A DNA stretch of 64,000 bases from positions 62,001 to 126,000 of the forward strand of contig JAMONV010000004.1 in the NCBI GenBank assembly GCA_027066365.1, given 5' to 3'. The first letter of the stretch is position 1; each line of letters opens with the position of its first letter. Source of the stretch: Flavobacteriales bacterium. GTDB lineage: Bacteria; Bacteroidota; Bacteroidia; Flavobacteriales; Flavobacteriaceae. Of this stretch, positions 47,021-55,779 are shown piece after piece. The notes beneath the pieces are model-generated. The model was not told the origin of the DNA. It made no database searches and saw only the letters and a program-made list of their open reading frames with translations. Position numbers and translations under genes: made by a program.

Positions 47021-48172
47021 ATGGACTTTACACTAAGCGAAGAACATATCATGATACGTGACGCCGCTCGAGATTTTGCCCGGGCGGAACTACTTCCCGA
47101 TGTAATCGAACGCGATATTCATGCCAAATTTCCCGCTCGCCAAATAAAATTGATGGGCGAGATGGGCTTTATGGGCATGATGGTTTCGCCCGAATACGGC
47201 GGTAGCGGAATGGATACGCTGGCATACGTTTTAGCTATGGAAGAAATCGCCAAAGTGGATGCGTCCGCCGCCGTGATTATGAGTGTGAACAATTCTTTGG
47301 TTACATGGGGATTGGAAAAATTCGGCGCCGAAGAACAAAAACAAAAATATCTTGTGCCTCTTGCAACCGGTGAAAAATTGGGCGCTTTCGCATTGAGTGA
47401 ACCCGAAGCCGGAAGTGATGCCACCCACCAAAGGACAACCGCTATCGATAAAGGTGATTATTATTTGCTCAATGGCGTTAAAAATTGGATTACCAATGCC
47501 GGCCATGCCGATATTTTCCTCGTGATCGCCCAAACCCATCCCGAAAAAGGACACCACGGTATTAATGCTTTTATTGTGGAAAAAGGATGGGAAGGATTCG
47601 AAATAGGTCCCAAGGAAGATAAAATGGGAATACGAAGTTCCGATACTCATTCATTGATTTTTCAAGATGTAAAAGTACCTAAAGAAAACCGCATCGGAGA
47701 AGACGGTTTCGGATTTAAGTTTGCCATGAAAACCCTCGCCGGAGGACGTATCGGAATTGCCGCACAAGCACTGGGTATTGCACAAGGTTCCTTTGAGCGG
47801 GCGCTTCAATATGCCAAAGAACGCGAAGCCTTCGGTAAACCCATTATTCACCACCAAGCCATTGCCTTCAAACTGGCCGATATGAAAACCCGCATTGATG
47901 CCGCTCGCCATTTGGTATGGAAAGCCGCTTGGGACAAAGATCAAGGCAATGACTACAACCTCAGCAGTGCCATGGCTAAATATTATGCCGCCGAAACGGC
48001 CATGTGGGTAACCACCGAAGCCGTGCAAATCCACGGAGGTTACGGTTATGTGCGCGAATACCATGTAGAACGCATGATGCGTGACGCTAAAATTACACAG
48101 ATATATGAAGGAACCTCCGAAATACAACAAATCGTCATAGCTCGCGCAATAGCCAAAGAAAAAATTCGATAA
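47021..48172 (+). CDS. Acyl-CoA dehydrogenase
   Basis: 383 residues with the standard fold. FAD/substrate motifs: GAFALSEPEAGSDATHQRT near 125 and NGVKNWITNAGHADIFLV near 155, then GGRIGIAAQALGIAQGSFERAL near 245. The catalytic glutamate is near 367 in IYEGTSEIQ. This type oxidises short- or branched-chain acyl-CoA and passes electrons to ETF. Transcribed alone. Confidence 0.9.
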   Translation: MDFTLSEEHIMIRDAARDFARAELLPDVIERDIHAKFPARQIKLMGEMGFMGMMVSPEYGGSGMDTLAYVLAMEEIAKVDASAAVIMSVNNSLVTWGLEKFGAEEQKQKYLVPLATGEKLGAFALSEPEAGSDATHQRTTAIDKGDYYLLNGVKNWITNAGHADIFLVIAQTHPEKGHHGINAFIVEKGWEGFEIGPKEDKMGIRSSDTHSLIFQDVKVPKENRIGEDGFGFKFAMKTLAGGRIGIAAQALGIAQGSFERALQYAKEREAFGKPIIHHQAIAFKLADMKTRIDAARHLVWKAAWDKDQGNDYNLSSAMAKYYAAETAMWVTTEAVQIHGGYGYVREYHVERMMRDAKITQIYEGTSEIQQIVIARAIAKEKIR

Positions 48173-48377
48173 CCTTTGTCTTGCGGTGCGCTTGTAAGCC
48201 GGGGTTTCCGCTAAACCGTTTAATCGTGTAGCGAAGCCCCGTCCCGCCCGTGAATTTCCTTGAAGTGTGAAGAACGAAACCGGAAAATCCGGTGCGGGAT
48301 GGAATCGTTAAACCGTTGAACCGATTAATGACTTCGCCGCACTTTAACCTTTTTTCTTTTTCCTTCGAACGTTTATA
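48173..48377. other. GC-rich intergenic segment with internal inverted repeats
   Basis: About 200 bases, visibly more GC-rich than other gaps in the window. GCGAAGCCCCG opposes GGGGTTTCCGC, and two related elements CTAAACCGTTTAATCG and GTTAAACCGTTGAACCGATTAATG occur in the same orientation, so it could fold or be a degenerate repeat. No reading frame supported. Confidence 0.35.
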
Positions 48378-49733
48378 TCAATATTCTTCCTCTACGGGTT
48401 TTAATTCGAATTCTTCCAAGAACTTGGTAGTGTAATCACCCGAACGAAAACGCGGATCCTCCATTAATTGGCGGTGAAAAGGAATTGTGGTTTTTACGCC
48501 TTCAATCACAAATTCATCCAATGCCCGTTTCATTTTGGCTATAGCTTCTTCCCGTGTTTGAGCCGTCACGATTAGCTTGGCGATCATCGAGTCATAATAA
48601 GGCGAAATCGTATAACCGGCATAGGCATGCGTATCAATCCTGACGCCATGTCCGCCCGGTGCATGAAACGAAGTGATCTTTCCCGGCGAAGGACGAAAGT
48701 CGTTAAAAGGATCTTCGGCATTGATACGGCATTCGATGGAATGCAATTTGGGGTAATAGTTTTTTCCGGTGATAGGGATTCCGGCTGCCACCTTGATTTG
48801 TTCGCGTATCAAATCGTAATCAATCACTTGTTCGGTAATGGGGTGTTCCACTTGAATACGCGTGTTCATTTCCATAAAGTAGAAATTTCGGTCCGCATCC
48901 ACCAAAAATTCCACTGTTCCCACTCCTTCGTAATTGATGGCTTCAGCCGCTTTAACGGCCGCTTGCCCCATATGTTCGCGCAATTCTTCGGTCATAAAAG
49001 GCGACGGCGTTTCTTCTAGCAATTTTTGATGGCGTCGTTGAATGGAACAATCCCGTTCGGATAAATGTGCCGCTTTCCCGAATTGATCGCCGATAATTTG
49101 AATTTCGATATGCCGGGGATTCACAATTAGTTTTTCCATATACATTCCGTCGTTCCCGAATGCCGCTTTAGCTTCTTGACGGGCTGTTTCCCAAGCTTTT
49201 TTCAGTTCTTTTTTCGACCAAATAGCGCGCATTCCTTTTCCGCCTCCTCCGGCAGTTGCTTTCAGCATTACGGGATAGCCGATTTCATCGGCTAATTTCT
49301 CGGCTTCTTCATAAGATTCAAGAATACCGTCGGAGCCGGGAACCACGGGAACGCCAGCGGCTTTCATCGTGGCTTTTGCCGTAGCCTTATCTCCCATTTT
49401 ATCTATCATCTCAGGCAGGGGGCCGATAAATTTGATGCCGTGATCCAAACAAATTTTGGCAAATTTGGAGTTTTCGGCCAAAAAACCGTATCCAGGGTGT
49501 ATGGCATCGGCGTTGGTAATTTCTGCTGCGGCAATGATATGCGGTATGTTTAAATATGATTCGTTGCTCGGTGCCGGCCCGATACAAACCGCTTCATCAG
49601 CAAAACGCACGTGTAGGTCGTTGGCATCGGCTTTGGAATATACCGCTACGGTTTTGATGCCCATTTCCTTGGCGGTGCGAATGATACGCAAAGCAATCTC
49701 ACCGCGATTGGCTATGAGTATTTTCTTAAACAT
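48378..49733 (-). CDS. accC: Biotin carboxylase subunit of acetyl-CoA carboxylase
   Basis: 451 residues from ATG 49733 (a second ATG lies two codons upstream). ATP-grasp enzyme that carboxylates biotin on AccB using ATP and bicarbonate. Seen: [24 protein letters not shown], the glycine-rich lid [12 protein letters not shown], the metal and catalytic region [25 protein letters not shown]. It follows accB after 12 bases. Confidence 0.93.
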   Translation of the reverse strand: MFKKILIANRGEIALRIIRTAKEMGIKTVAVYSKADANDLHVRFADEAVCIGPAPSNESYLNIPHIIAAAEITNADAIHPGYGFLAENSKFAKICLDHGIKFIGPLPEMIDKMGDKATAKATMKAAGVPVVPGSDGILESYEEAEKLADEIGYPVMLKATAGGGGKGMRAIWSKKELKKAWETARQEAKAAFGNDGMYMEKLIVNPRHIEIQIIGDQFGKAAHLSERDCSIQRRHQKLLEETPSPFMTEELREHMGQAAVKAAEAINYEGVGTVEFLVDADRNFYFMEMNTRIQVEHPITEQVIDYDLIREQIKVAAGIPITGKNYYPKLHSIECRINAEDPFNDFRPSPGKITSFHAPGGHGVRIDTHAYAGYTISPYYDSMIAKLIVTAQTREEAIAKMKRALDEFVIEGVKTTIPFHRQLMEDPRFRSGDYTTKFLEEFELKPVEEEY

Positions 49734-49745
49734 AGGCATTACAAA

Positions 49746-50228
49746 TTACATGGGTTCTACCAAGAACAAAGGTTGATCATATTCCACCGGCGTAGCATCT
49801 TCCACTAAAACTTTGACGATTTTTCCGCTTACTTCCGATTCAATTTCATTAAACAATTTCATTGCTTCAATCAAACATACCGTATCACCCGGTTTTACAA
49901 TATCGCCCACTTCAACAAACGGTGGTTTATCCGGTGCCGGACGACGATAAAATGTGCCGATGATTGGTGCTTTTATTTCCACGTATTTGGAAGTATCTTG
50001 CTTGGCTTCTTGCTTAGGTTCGGTGGATGGGGCTTGCGCTTGAACCGGTTGAGGAGCCGCCACAGGCGGAACAACAGCAGCGGGTAATTCGGATTGTGCT
50101 ACCGTTGTTATTTTTACATCAGGCGTATTTTTTATGATTATTTTGAATTCTCCTGTCTCTAACTTTACTTCGCTAACGCCCGATTTGGAAACGAATTTTA
50201 TCAAATTTTGAATTTCTTTCAAGTCCAT
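49746..50228 (-). CDS. accB: Biotin carboxyl carrier protein of acetyl-CoA carboxylase
   Basis: 160 residues: N-terminal domain, a proline/alanine/glutamine-rich linker (about 48-75), and the biotinyl domain with CLIEAMKLFNEIE, biotin on K124. It forms the carrier arm of the carboxylase with accC just downstream. Confidence 0.93.
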   Translation of the reverse strand: MDLKEIQNLIKFVSKSGVSEVKLETGEFKIIIKNTPDVKITTVAQSELPAAVVPPVAAPQPVQAQAPSTEPKQEAKQDTSKYVEIKAPIIGTFYRRPAPDKPPFVEVGDIVKPGDTVCLIEAMKLFNEIESEVSGKIVKVLVEDATPVEYDQPLFLVEPM

Positions 50229-50545
50229 ATATCCTGTTTTTTGGGTGTTTCAACTGGCAAGGTAAAAAAAAAATCGCAATTTAAATATGAGAAACGGCTT
50301 ATTGATTGCGGTATAATGTATTGAAAATATCCGGTTATGATTTGTTCCGTCCGTATCTTTTTGATTTCCACCTTTCGAATGATTTGTCGTTTTTTCGCAA
50401 TGTGTAGCGAACCAACAAATATCTTCACCCTAAACCGCAATGGGTTTCTCGGGATAAATGCATTATAAAACAAAAAAGTTCAAATATAAAAATTCTTGCT
50501 CCGTGTAGTTACGGAACAAAACCGGGTATTGCCGCTTTGTTTTTA
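50229..50545. other. Intergenic region where fabH is often found
   Basis: About 317 bases between rpmF and accB with no credible reading frame on either strand. In many flavobacteria fabH (KAS III) lies here. I see no KAS III motifs or fragment. The stretch probably carries the accB promoter. Confidence 0.5.
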
Positions 50546-50740
50546 TTACTCCTGTCCTGCTTCGGGATCGTAGAGCACTTTACCGCGGTAATACAATTTG
50601 CCTTCATGCCAATGTGCACGGTGATACAAATGTGCTTCACCGGTTGTAGCGTCTATGGCGATTTGAGGTAACCGCAATTTGTAATGGGTTCTGCGCTTAT
50701 TTCTGCGCGCCCTGGATTGTCGTTTCTTAGGATGTGCCAT
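50546..50740 (-). CDS. rpmF: 50S ribosomal protein L32
   Basis: 64 residues: [20 protein letters not shown], basic, as in L32. The cysteines of the zinc-binding form are absent, so this is a zinc-independent type. Directly behind the DUF177 gene (2-base gap), the classic yceD-rpmF pair. Confidence 0.95.
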   Translation of the reverse strand: MAHPKKRQSRARRNKRRTHYKLRLPQIAIDATTGEAHLYHRAHWHEGKLYYRGKVLYDPEAGQE

Positions 50741-50742
50741 CG

Positions 50743-51243
50743 TTATATATTTTTATCGTTATCCAATAGTTTTTTTAATGCTTCCCATCGCGGGTCGATG
50801 AAAGTTTTATCATCGTTTTCCGGCTCTTGACGATTCGTATCCGGTGAAACATGCTTCATCGGAATACTCAATACGACCATTTCATAAATCGCTTGCGCTA
50901 AATTGTAAAACGGAGTTTGATACGGCAAAATAATCAATTCGTCGTTGTCATCATTATATTCCTCGCCGAATTTCAATACAAATGACAACTCACCGTCCAC
51001 CTGTTGCATATAAGGCAAGCCGGTTAAATCGTCGGGTAATTCCACTTGCCCCGTTGAACGCAAATGAAAATTGATCAGATGGCCTCTTTTCTCCGCCACT
51101 ACATTAACGTCAATTTCGGCGTTGTCGAATTCGTCATAATCGAACCGGTCAAAGAACGATTGATCCAAATGGTATTGAAACCGGTGCACTCCGTCTTCCA
51201 ATGCACTCAATTTAACGTCGTATGTGCGATCCGGCTTTTTCAT
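50743..51243 (-). CDS. DUF177/YceD-family protein
   Basis: 166 residues. The family lies before rpmF in most bacteria and is thought to act in 23S rRNA or ribosome metabolism. Features: [24 protein letters not shown], strand-rich middle with [33 protein letters not shown], and the end [10 protein letters not shown]...[10 protein letters not shown]. It lacks the two cysteines seen in many relatives. Confidence 0.85.
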   Translation of the reverse strand: MKKPDRTYDVKLSALEDGVHRFQYHLDQSFFDRFDYDEFDNAEIDVNVVAEKRGHLINFHLRSTGQVELPDDLTGLPYMQQVDGELSFVLKFGEEYNDDNDELIILPYQTPFYNLAQAIYEMVVLSIPMKHVSPDTNRQEPENDDKTFIDPRWEALKKLLDNDKNI

Positions 51244-51320
51244 TTATCTCTTCCGGTCTCTTTTCGAGCATGCAAAGTTACAAATTTTCCCTGAAAAAAT
51301 TGTCGAGCAGAACTCCTTTT

Positions 51321-52832
51321 TCAAACATTCATTTCCAATAGTTCCTCCAACACTTTTCTGTTATCGAGCAAGCGGGGAACTTTGTGTTGGCCGCCTAATT
51401 TTCCTTTCTTTTTGAGCCAGTCGTAAAACAGCCCGGGGCGGGCCAGATTTAATTTGAGCGGTTTCAAGGAAATATTGCCGTGACGTTTGGTATCATAGTC
51501 GGAATTGATTTGTCGCAAAAATGCATCCAAATCGGCGGCGAAACTTTCGGGATCGGAAGGATTTTGCACGAATTCAATCATCCATTCGTGATAGCCCGGT
51601 CCGTTGGCATCGGGAAAAACCGGAGCCACGGTATAATCTATGATTTCAACTCCATGTTTGGCGGCCGCCTTCGCTAAAGCTTTTTCGGCATTGTCTTGTA
51701 TGACTTCTTCGCCTACTATGTTCAAATAATATTTGGTGCGTCCGGTCAATTGAAAACGGTAGGGACGCATGGAAGTAAAACGAATGGTGTCGCCGATAAT
51801 ATATCGCCACAATCCGGATGAGGAACTGATCACCATGGCATAATTTGCACCGGTTTTCACTTCGGCTAAAGGAATTACTTCCGTGGAATTCAATTCGCGG
51901 AAATGTTCCATAGGAATGAATTCATAAAAAATATCATAATCAATCGTGAGGGCAAAATCCGGATTATCCTTTCTGTCCTGCAAGCCGAAGAAGCCTTCGG
52001 AAGCGTTATAAATATTCATGTATCGCAAAGGCTTGCCTATCAGGCGCTCGAATTGCTTCTTGTAGGGTTCAAAGCGAATACCTCCGTGAAAAAATACTTC
52101 CAAGCGCGGCCATAATTCCAATAAATTTTTCTTGCCCGTGAAATCCAAAATTTGCTTCAATAAAATCAAATACCACGAAGGAATTCCCAAAAAACCTCGA
52201 ATATCCTGTTGCGAAGCTATCCGAACGATTTTATCCAATTTTTCTTCCCATGCGGGAATGAGCGCGGTTTCTTCGTCGGGAATGGAGCGCATTTCAGCCC
52301 AAAACGGCAACAAATCAATCATAATTCCCGACAAATCGCCTACAATACTGCCTTGAGTCGTAGTTTGAACCGAGCCTCCCAATTTAATGACCTTTCCACT
52401 GAGTAATTTGCTATCGGGATAATTTTGCAAATAAAGCATCAGCATGTCTTTCCCGCCCCGGAAATGACAATTTTCCAAGATTTCAGGGGTAACGGGAATA
52501 TATTTATTTCTTGAAGAGGTGGTCCCGCTCGACTTGGCAAAATAGTGCACACTTCCGGGCCAAAGCACGTTTTCCTCGCCTTCCATCATCCGCTCGATAT
52601 AAGATTGTAAACCCGCATAGTCGGTCAACGGAACGATTCGGCGAAAATCTTCATAAGATTCGACTTGTGTTAATCCCGATTGCCGGCCGTAAACGGTTTG
52701 TTTTCCTCTTTCCAATAAATATTGAAATTGCTTATGTTGCAAAACCAACGGATCGCGTTCATATTTTTTCCATTCATTCTGACGTTTTATCAAAAACAAT
52801 CCGGCCAAACCATTCAATACGGGACTAAACAT
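51321..52832 (-). CDS. GH3-family acyl-adenylate/amide synthetase-like protein
   Basis: 503 residues. Adenylation motifs: YFAKSSGTTSSRNKYIPVT near 110 (P-loop), YNASEGFFGLQD near 275, and YRFQLTGRTKYYLNIVGEEV near 370. GH3 proteins in plants join amino acids to auxin or jasmonate; bacterial members are of unknown substrate. Transcribed alone, divergent from the DUF2797 gene by 36 bases. Confidence 0.87.
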   Translation of the reverse strand: MFSPVLNGLAGLFLIKRQNEWKKYERDPLVLQHKQFQYLLERGKQTVYGRQSGLTQVESYEDFRRIVPLTDYAGLQSYIERMMEGEENVLWPGSVHYFAKSSGTTSSRNKYIPVTPEILENCHFRGGKDMLMLYLQNYPDSKLLSGKVIKLGGSVQTTTQGSIVGDLSGIMIDLLPFWAEMRSIPDEETALIPAWEEKLDKIVRIASQQDIRGFLGIPSWYLILLKQILDFTGKKNLLELWPRLEVFFHGGIRFEPYKKQFERLIGKPLRYMNIYNASEGFFGLQDRKDNPDFALTIDYDIFYEFIPMEHFRELNSTEVIPLAEVKTGANYAMVISSSSGLWRYIIGDTIRFTSMRPYRFQLTGRTKYYLNIVGEEVIQDNAEKALAKAAAKHGVEIIDYTVAPVFPDANGPGYHEWMIEFVQNPSDPESFAADLDAFLRQINSDYDTKRHGNISLKPLKLNLARPGLFYDWLKKKGKLGGQHKVPRLLDNRKVLEELLEMNV

Positions 52833-52868
52833 TTTCTTATCTTTACCGCATAAAAGTAGGGAATTTTT

Positions 52869-53660
52869 ATGAAAATCGAAACCGTGTTAAAAAAAATGGA
52901 TAGTGAACCTGTCCAACCCGTTCGCTATTTCCTTGATTTGGGAGACGATTTCTTTATTCTCAATTCTGCAATAGGACACAAGATATTAATTCGTCACACG
53001 GGTTATCAGTGTAAAGCCTGCGGATCCGACGAACCGGTTTACCGGATGGGATTTTGCCGCAAGTGTTTTTTTGAACATCCCGCTGCCGGCGACTGGATTC
53101 TTCATCCCGAAAAAAGTACCGCCCATCTGGGCATCGCCGATCGTGATTTGGTATTCGAACAAAAAATGCAACTCCAACCGCACTTGGTTTATTTGGCCAA
53201 AACCTCCGGCGTAAAAGTCGGCGTAACGCGCAAGAGCCAAATGCCTACCCGTTGGATCGACCAGGGCGCCGAAGAAGCGCTCCCTTTCTTGGAAGTTCCC
53301 AACCGTTATTCGGCCGGAAAAGCGGAAGTAGCGCTCAAAGCTCATCTTGCCGACAAAACCTCCTGGCGCGAAATGTTAACCCCCAAGTCTCTAAAAATTA
53401 ATCTCTACGAAGTATTGGAAAAAATTCAACCGCTGATTCCGGCTGAACTCAAAGACTATCTTATAGAAGACCCGGATCTCTTCCGCTTCGAATATCCCGT
53501 GGAAAATTATCCCGAACGCTTGCATCAAATCAAATTGAATATGAACCGGTTTGAAGGGCGGCTAACCGGCATCAGAGGACAATACCTGATTTTTGAAAAC
53601 GGCGGAGTTCTGAATGTTCGTAATCATGAAGGATATATGGTTGAATGGGAAATTTTATAA
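52869..53660 (+). CDS. DUF2797-family protein with zinc-ribbon-like cysteines
   Basis: 263 residues. Four cysteines in CKACGSDEPVYRMGFCRKCF near 55-75 probably bind zinc. Then LVYLAKTSGVKVGVTRKSQMPTRWIDQGA near 115, the family's most conserved part and similar to a GIY-YIG nuclease-like fold. Function unknown. Confidence 0.82.
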   Translation: MKIETVLKKMDSEPVQPVRYFLDLGDDFFILNSAIGHKILIRHTGYQCKACGSDEPVYRMGFCRKCFFEHPAAGDWILHPEKSTAHLGIADRDLVFEQKMQLQPHLVYLAKTSGVKVGVTRKSQMPTRWIDQGAEEALPFLEVPNRYSAGKAEVALKAHLADKTSWREMLTPKSLKINLYEVLEKIQPLIPAELKDYLIEDPDLFRFEYPVENYPERLHQIKLNMNRFEGRLTGIRGQYLIFENGGVLNVRNHEGYMVEWEIL

Positions 53661-53767
53661 TATGCAAGACATTTTAAAAAAGCACGGTTTTTTTTATTTC
53701 ATCCACTTATGTATTTAAAATGTATTATGGAATTTTAAGCCCGGTATAAAATCTAAAAAATAAAATG

Positions 53768-53775
53768 TATTTTTG
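53768..53775 (+). promoter_or_regulatory. -7 promoter element for lepA
   Basis: TATTTTTG fits TAnnTTTG, 21 bases before the ATG at 53797, and excludes the in-frame start at 53773. Confidence 0.5.
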
Positions 53776-53796
53776 TCAAAATCCAAGATCCGGACT

Positions 53797-55602
53797 ATGG
53801 CCGTAATCGATCACATACGAAATTTTTCCATTATTGCGCATATTGACCACGGCAAAAGCACTTTGGCCGACCGCCTGCTGGAAATGACCGGTGCCGTATC
53901 CGATCGTGATATGAAAGCGCAAGTGCTGGACGACATGGAACTGGAAAGAGAGCGCGGAATCACCATCAAAAGTCACGCCGTTCAAATGGACTATGAATTC
54001 GAAGGAAAAAAATACAAACTCAATTTGATTGATACTCCCGGGCATGTGGATTTTTCCTACGAAGTTTCCCGGGCCATTGCCGCTTGTGAAGGCGCATTGC
54101 TCGTGGTGGACGCTTCGCAAAGCATTCAGGCGCAAACCATTTCCAATCTCTATTTGGCCTTGGAACACGACTTGGAAATCATTCCCATTGTCAATAAAGT
54201 GGATTTGCCCGGCGCCAAACCCGAAGAAGTAACCGACGATATAGTGGAATTAATCGGTTGTGATTATGAAGATGTCATTTGGGCTAGTGCCAAAACGGGC
54301 GAAGGAGTGGACAAAATCCTGGAAGCCATCGTTAAACGTATCCCGCCCCCGCAAGGCGATCCCCATGCTCCCTTGCAAGCCCTGATTTTCGATTCGGTGT
54401 ATAACCCCTATCGCGGCATTGAAGTGTATTTCCGTGTGTTTAACGGAAAAATCCGTAAAGGACAACATGTAAAATTTATGGCAACGGGTATCGAATACGA
54501 TGCCGAAGAAGTGGGTTTCCTCAAGCTCAAACAACAGCCTGCTCTTGAAATCGGAACCGGCGACGTGGGATATCTGATCTCCGGAATTAAAGACGCTCGC
54601 GAAGTGAAAGTGGGCGACACCATTACCGATGCCCGAAACCCCACGTCCAAACCCATTGAAGGCTTTGAAGAAGTCAAACCTATGGTATTTGCCGGTCTTT
54701 ATCCGGTGGACACGGACGATTACGAAGATTTGCGAACGGCTTTGGAAAAATTACAGCTCAACGACGCCAGCTTAACCTTCGAACCCGAATCTTCGGCGGC
54801 ATTGGGTTTCGGATTTCGTGCAGGATTCCTAGGCATGTTGCACATGGAAATTATCCAAGAACGATTGGAACGGGAATTTGATATGAATGTAATCATTACC
54901 GTGCCCAACGTCCCCTATCGTGCCTACACAAGAAAAGACCCCGAACGTGCCGTCGAAATTCACAATCCCTCCGACTTGCCCGATCCGGGGGTGCTGGACC
55001 GCGTGGAAGAACCCTACATACGCGCTACCATCATTACCAAAGCCGAATTTGTGGGCAACGTAATGAAACTCGCCATGGACAAACGCGGCGAAATAAAAAA
55101 CCAGGTTTATTTGACACCCGAACGGGTGGAACTGACCTTTGACATGCCGCTGGCCGAAATAGTCTTTGATTTCTACGACAAACTGAAAACCGTTTCACGC
55201 GGCTATGCCTCCTTCGATTATCACCAAATCGGATTTCGACCCTCCAAGCTCGTTAAAGTTGATATTTTGTTGAACGGCCAACCCGTGGACGCTTTGTCTG
55301 CCCTAGTGCACAAAGACCGGGCCTATGAAATCGGACGGAGAATGGTAAGCAAATTGCGAGAACTTATTCCCCGGCAGCAATTCGACGTGCCCATTCAGGC
55401 CGCCATCGGATCCCGCATTATCGCACGCGAAACCGTAAAAGCATTGCGTAAGGACGTCACCGCCAAATGCTACGGAGGCGATATATCCCGTAAACGAAAA
55501 CTTTTGGAAAAACAAAAGAAAGGAAAAAAACGCATGCGCCAAGTGGGGAAAGTGCAAATACCTCAATCCGCTTTCATGGCCGTTTTAAAGCTGAAAGATT
55601 GA
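53797..55602 (+). CDS. lepA: Elongation factor 4 (LepA)
   Basis: 601 residues from ATG 53797. GTPase motifs: [10 protein letters not shown] near 12, [10 protein letters not shown] (switch I), DTPGHVDF near 80, NKVDLPGA near 133, and SAKTGEG near 170. Domains II, III and V follow, and the LepA-specific C-terminal domain ends RRKRMRQ-like ([24 protein letters not shown]). LepA acts on stalled or back-translocated ribosomes. It is the last housekeeping gene before the nos cluster. Confidence 0.95.
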   Translation: MAVIDHIRNFSIIAHIDHGKSTLADRLLEMTGAVSDRDMKAQVLDDMELERERGITIKSHAVQMDYEFEGKKYKLNLIDTPGHVDFSYEVSRAIAACEGALLVVDASQSIQAQTISNLYLALEHDLEIIPIVNKVDLPGAKPEEVTDDIVELIGCDYEDVIWASAKTGEGVDKILEAIVKRIPPPQGDPHAPLQALIFDSVYNPYRGIEVYFRVFNGKIRKGQHVKFMATGIEYDAEEVGFLKLKQQPALEIGTGDVGYLISGIKDAREVKVGDTITDARNPTSKPIEGFEEVKPMVFAGLYPVDTDDYEDLRTALEKLQLNDASLTFEPESSAALGFGFRAGFLGMLHMEIIQERLEREFDMNVIITVPNVPYRAYTRKDPERAVEIHNPSDLPDPGVLDRVEEPYIRATIITKAEFVGNVMKLAMDKRGEIKNQVYLTPERVELTFDMPLAEIVFDFYDKLKTVSRGYASFDYHQIGFRPSKLVKVDILLNGQPVDALSALVHKDRAYEIGRRMVSKLRELIPRQQFDVPIQAAIGSRIIARETVKALRKDVTAKCYGGDISRKRKLLEKQKKGKKRMRQVGKVQIPQSAFMAVLKLKD

Positions 55603-55626
55603 TTTTTAAACAATCTTGACAAAGCA

Positions 55627-55657
55627 TTTGGAATTTACGGATATTTGTTTAACTTTG
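55627..55657 (+). promoter_or_regulatory. Bacteroidota-type promoter upstream of the nos cluster (P1)
   Basis: TTTG at 55627-55630, 19-base spacer, TAACTTTG at 55650-55657. A transcript would begin near 55664, about 115 bases before the first nosZ-family start. Confidence 0.6.
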
Positions 55658-55705
55658 CAAGGAGTGAAGGGGTGAAAACCGCCTTAAAAAAAGCATAATC
55701 AAAAC

Positions 55706-55717
55706 TGACATATGTCA
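55706..55717. promoter_or_regulatory. Perfect 12-base palindrome, candidate Crp/FNR-family operator
   Basis: TGACATATGTCA reads the same on both strands and has the TGA-N6-TCA spacing of Crp/FNR-type sites. It is centred about 43 bases before the expected start set by the TATATTTA box at 55741-55748, close to the -41.5 of class II activator sites. The first nosZ-family ATG follows at 55780. Confidence 0.55.
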
Positions 55718-55740
55718 TATTTACGCGAAGGATATCTTTT

Positions 55741-55748
55741 TATATTTA
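55741..55748 (+). promoter_or_regulatory. Near-consensus -7 element (P2) for the nosZ pair
   Basis: TATATTTA differs from TAnnTTTG at one base and has no -33 TTG at the right distance, as expected for an activator-dependent promoter. Start near 55754. Confidence 0.4.
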
Positions 55749-55779
55749 CGACAACATTAAAGCTAAATACTATATTATT

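Noticed and set aside
55595-55617. Hairpin AAGATTG/CAATCTT at the end of lepA
   Set aside because: The stem is AT-rich and no T-run follows, so a terminator is not supported.
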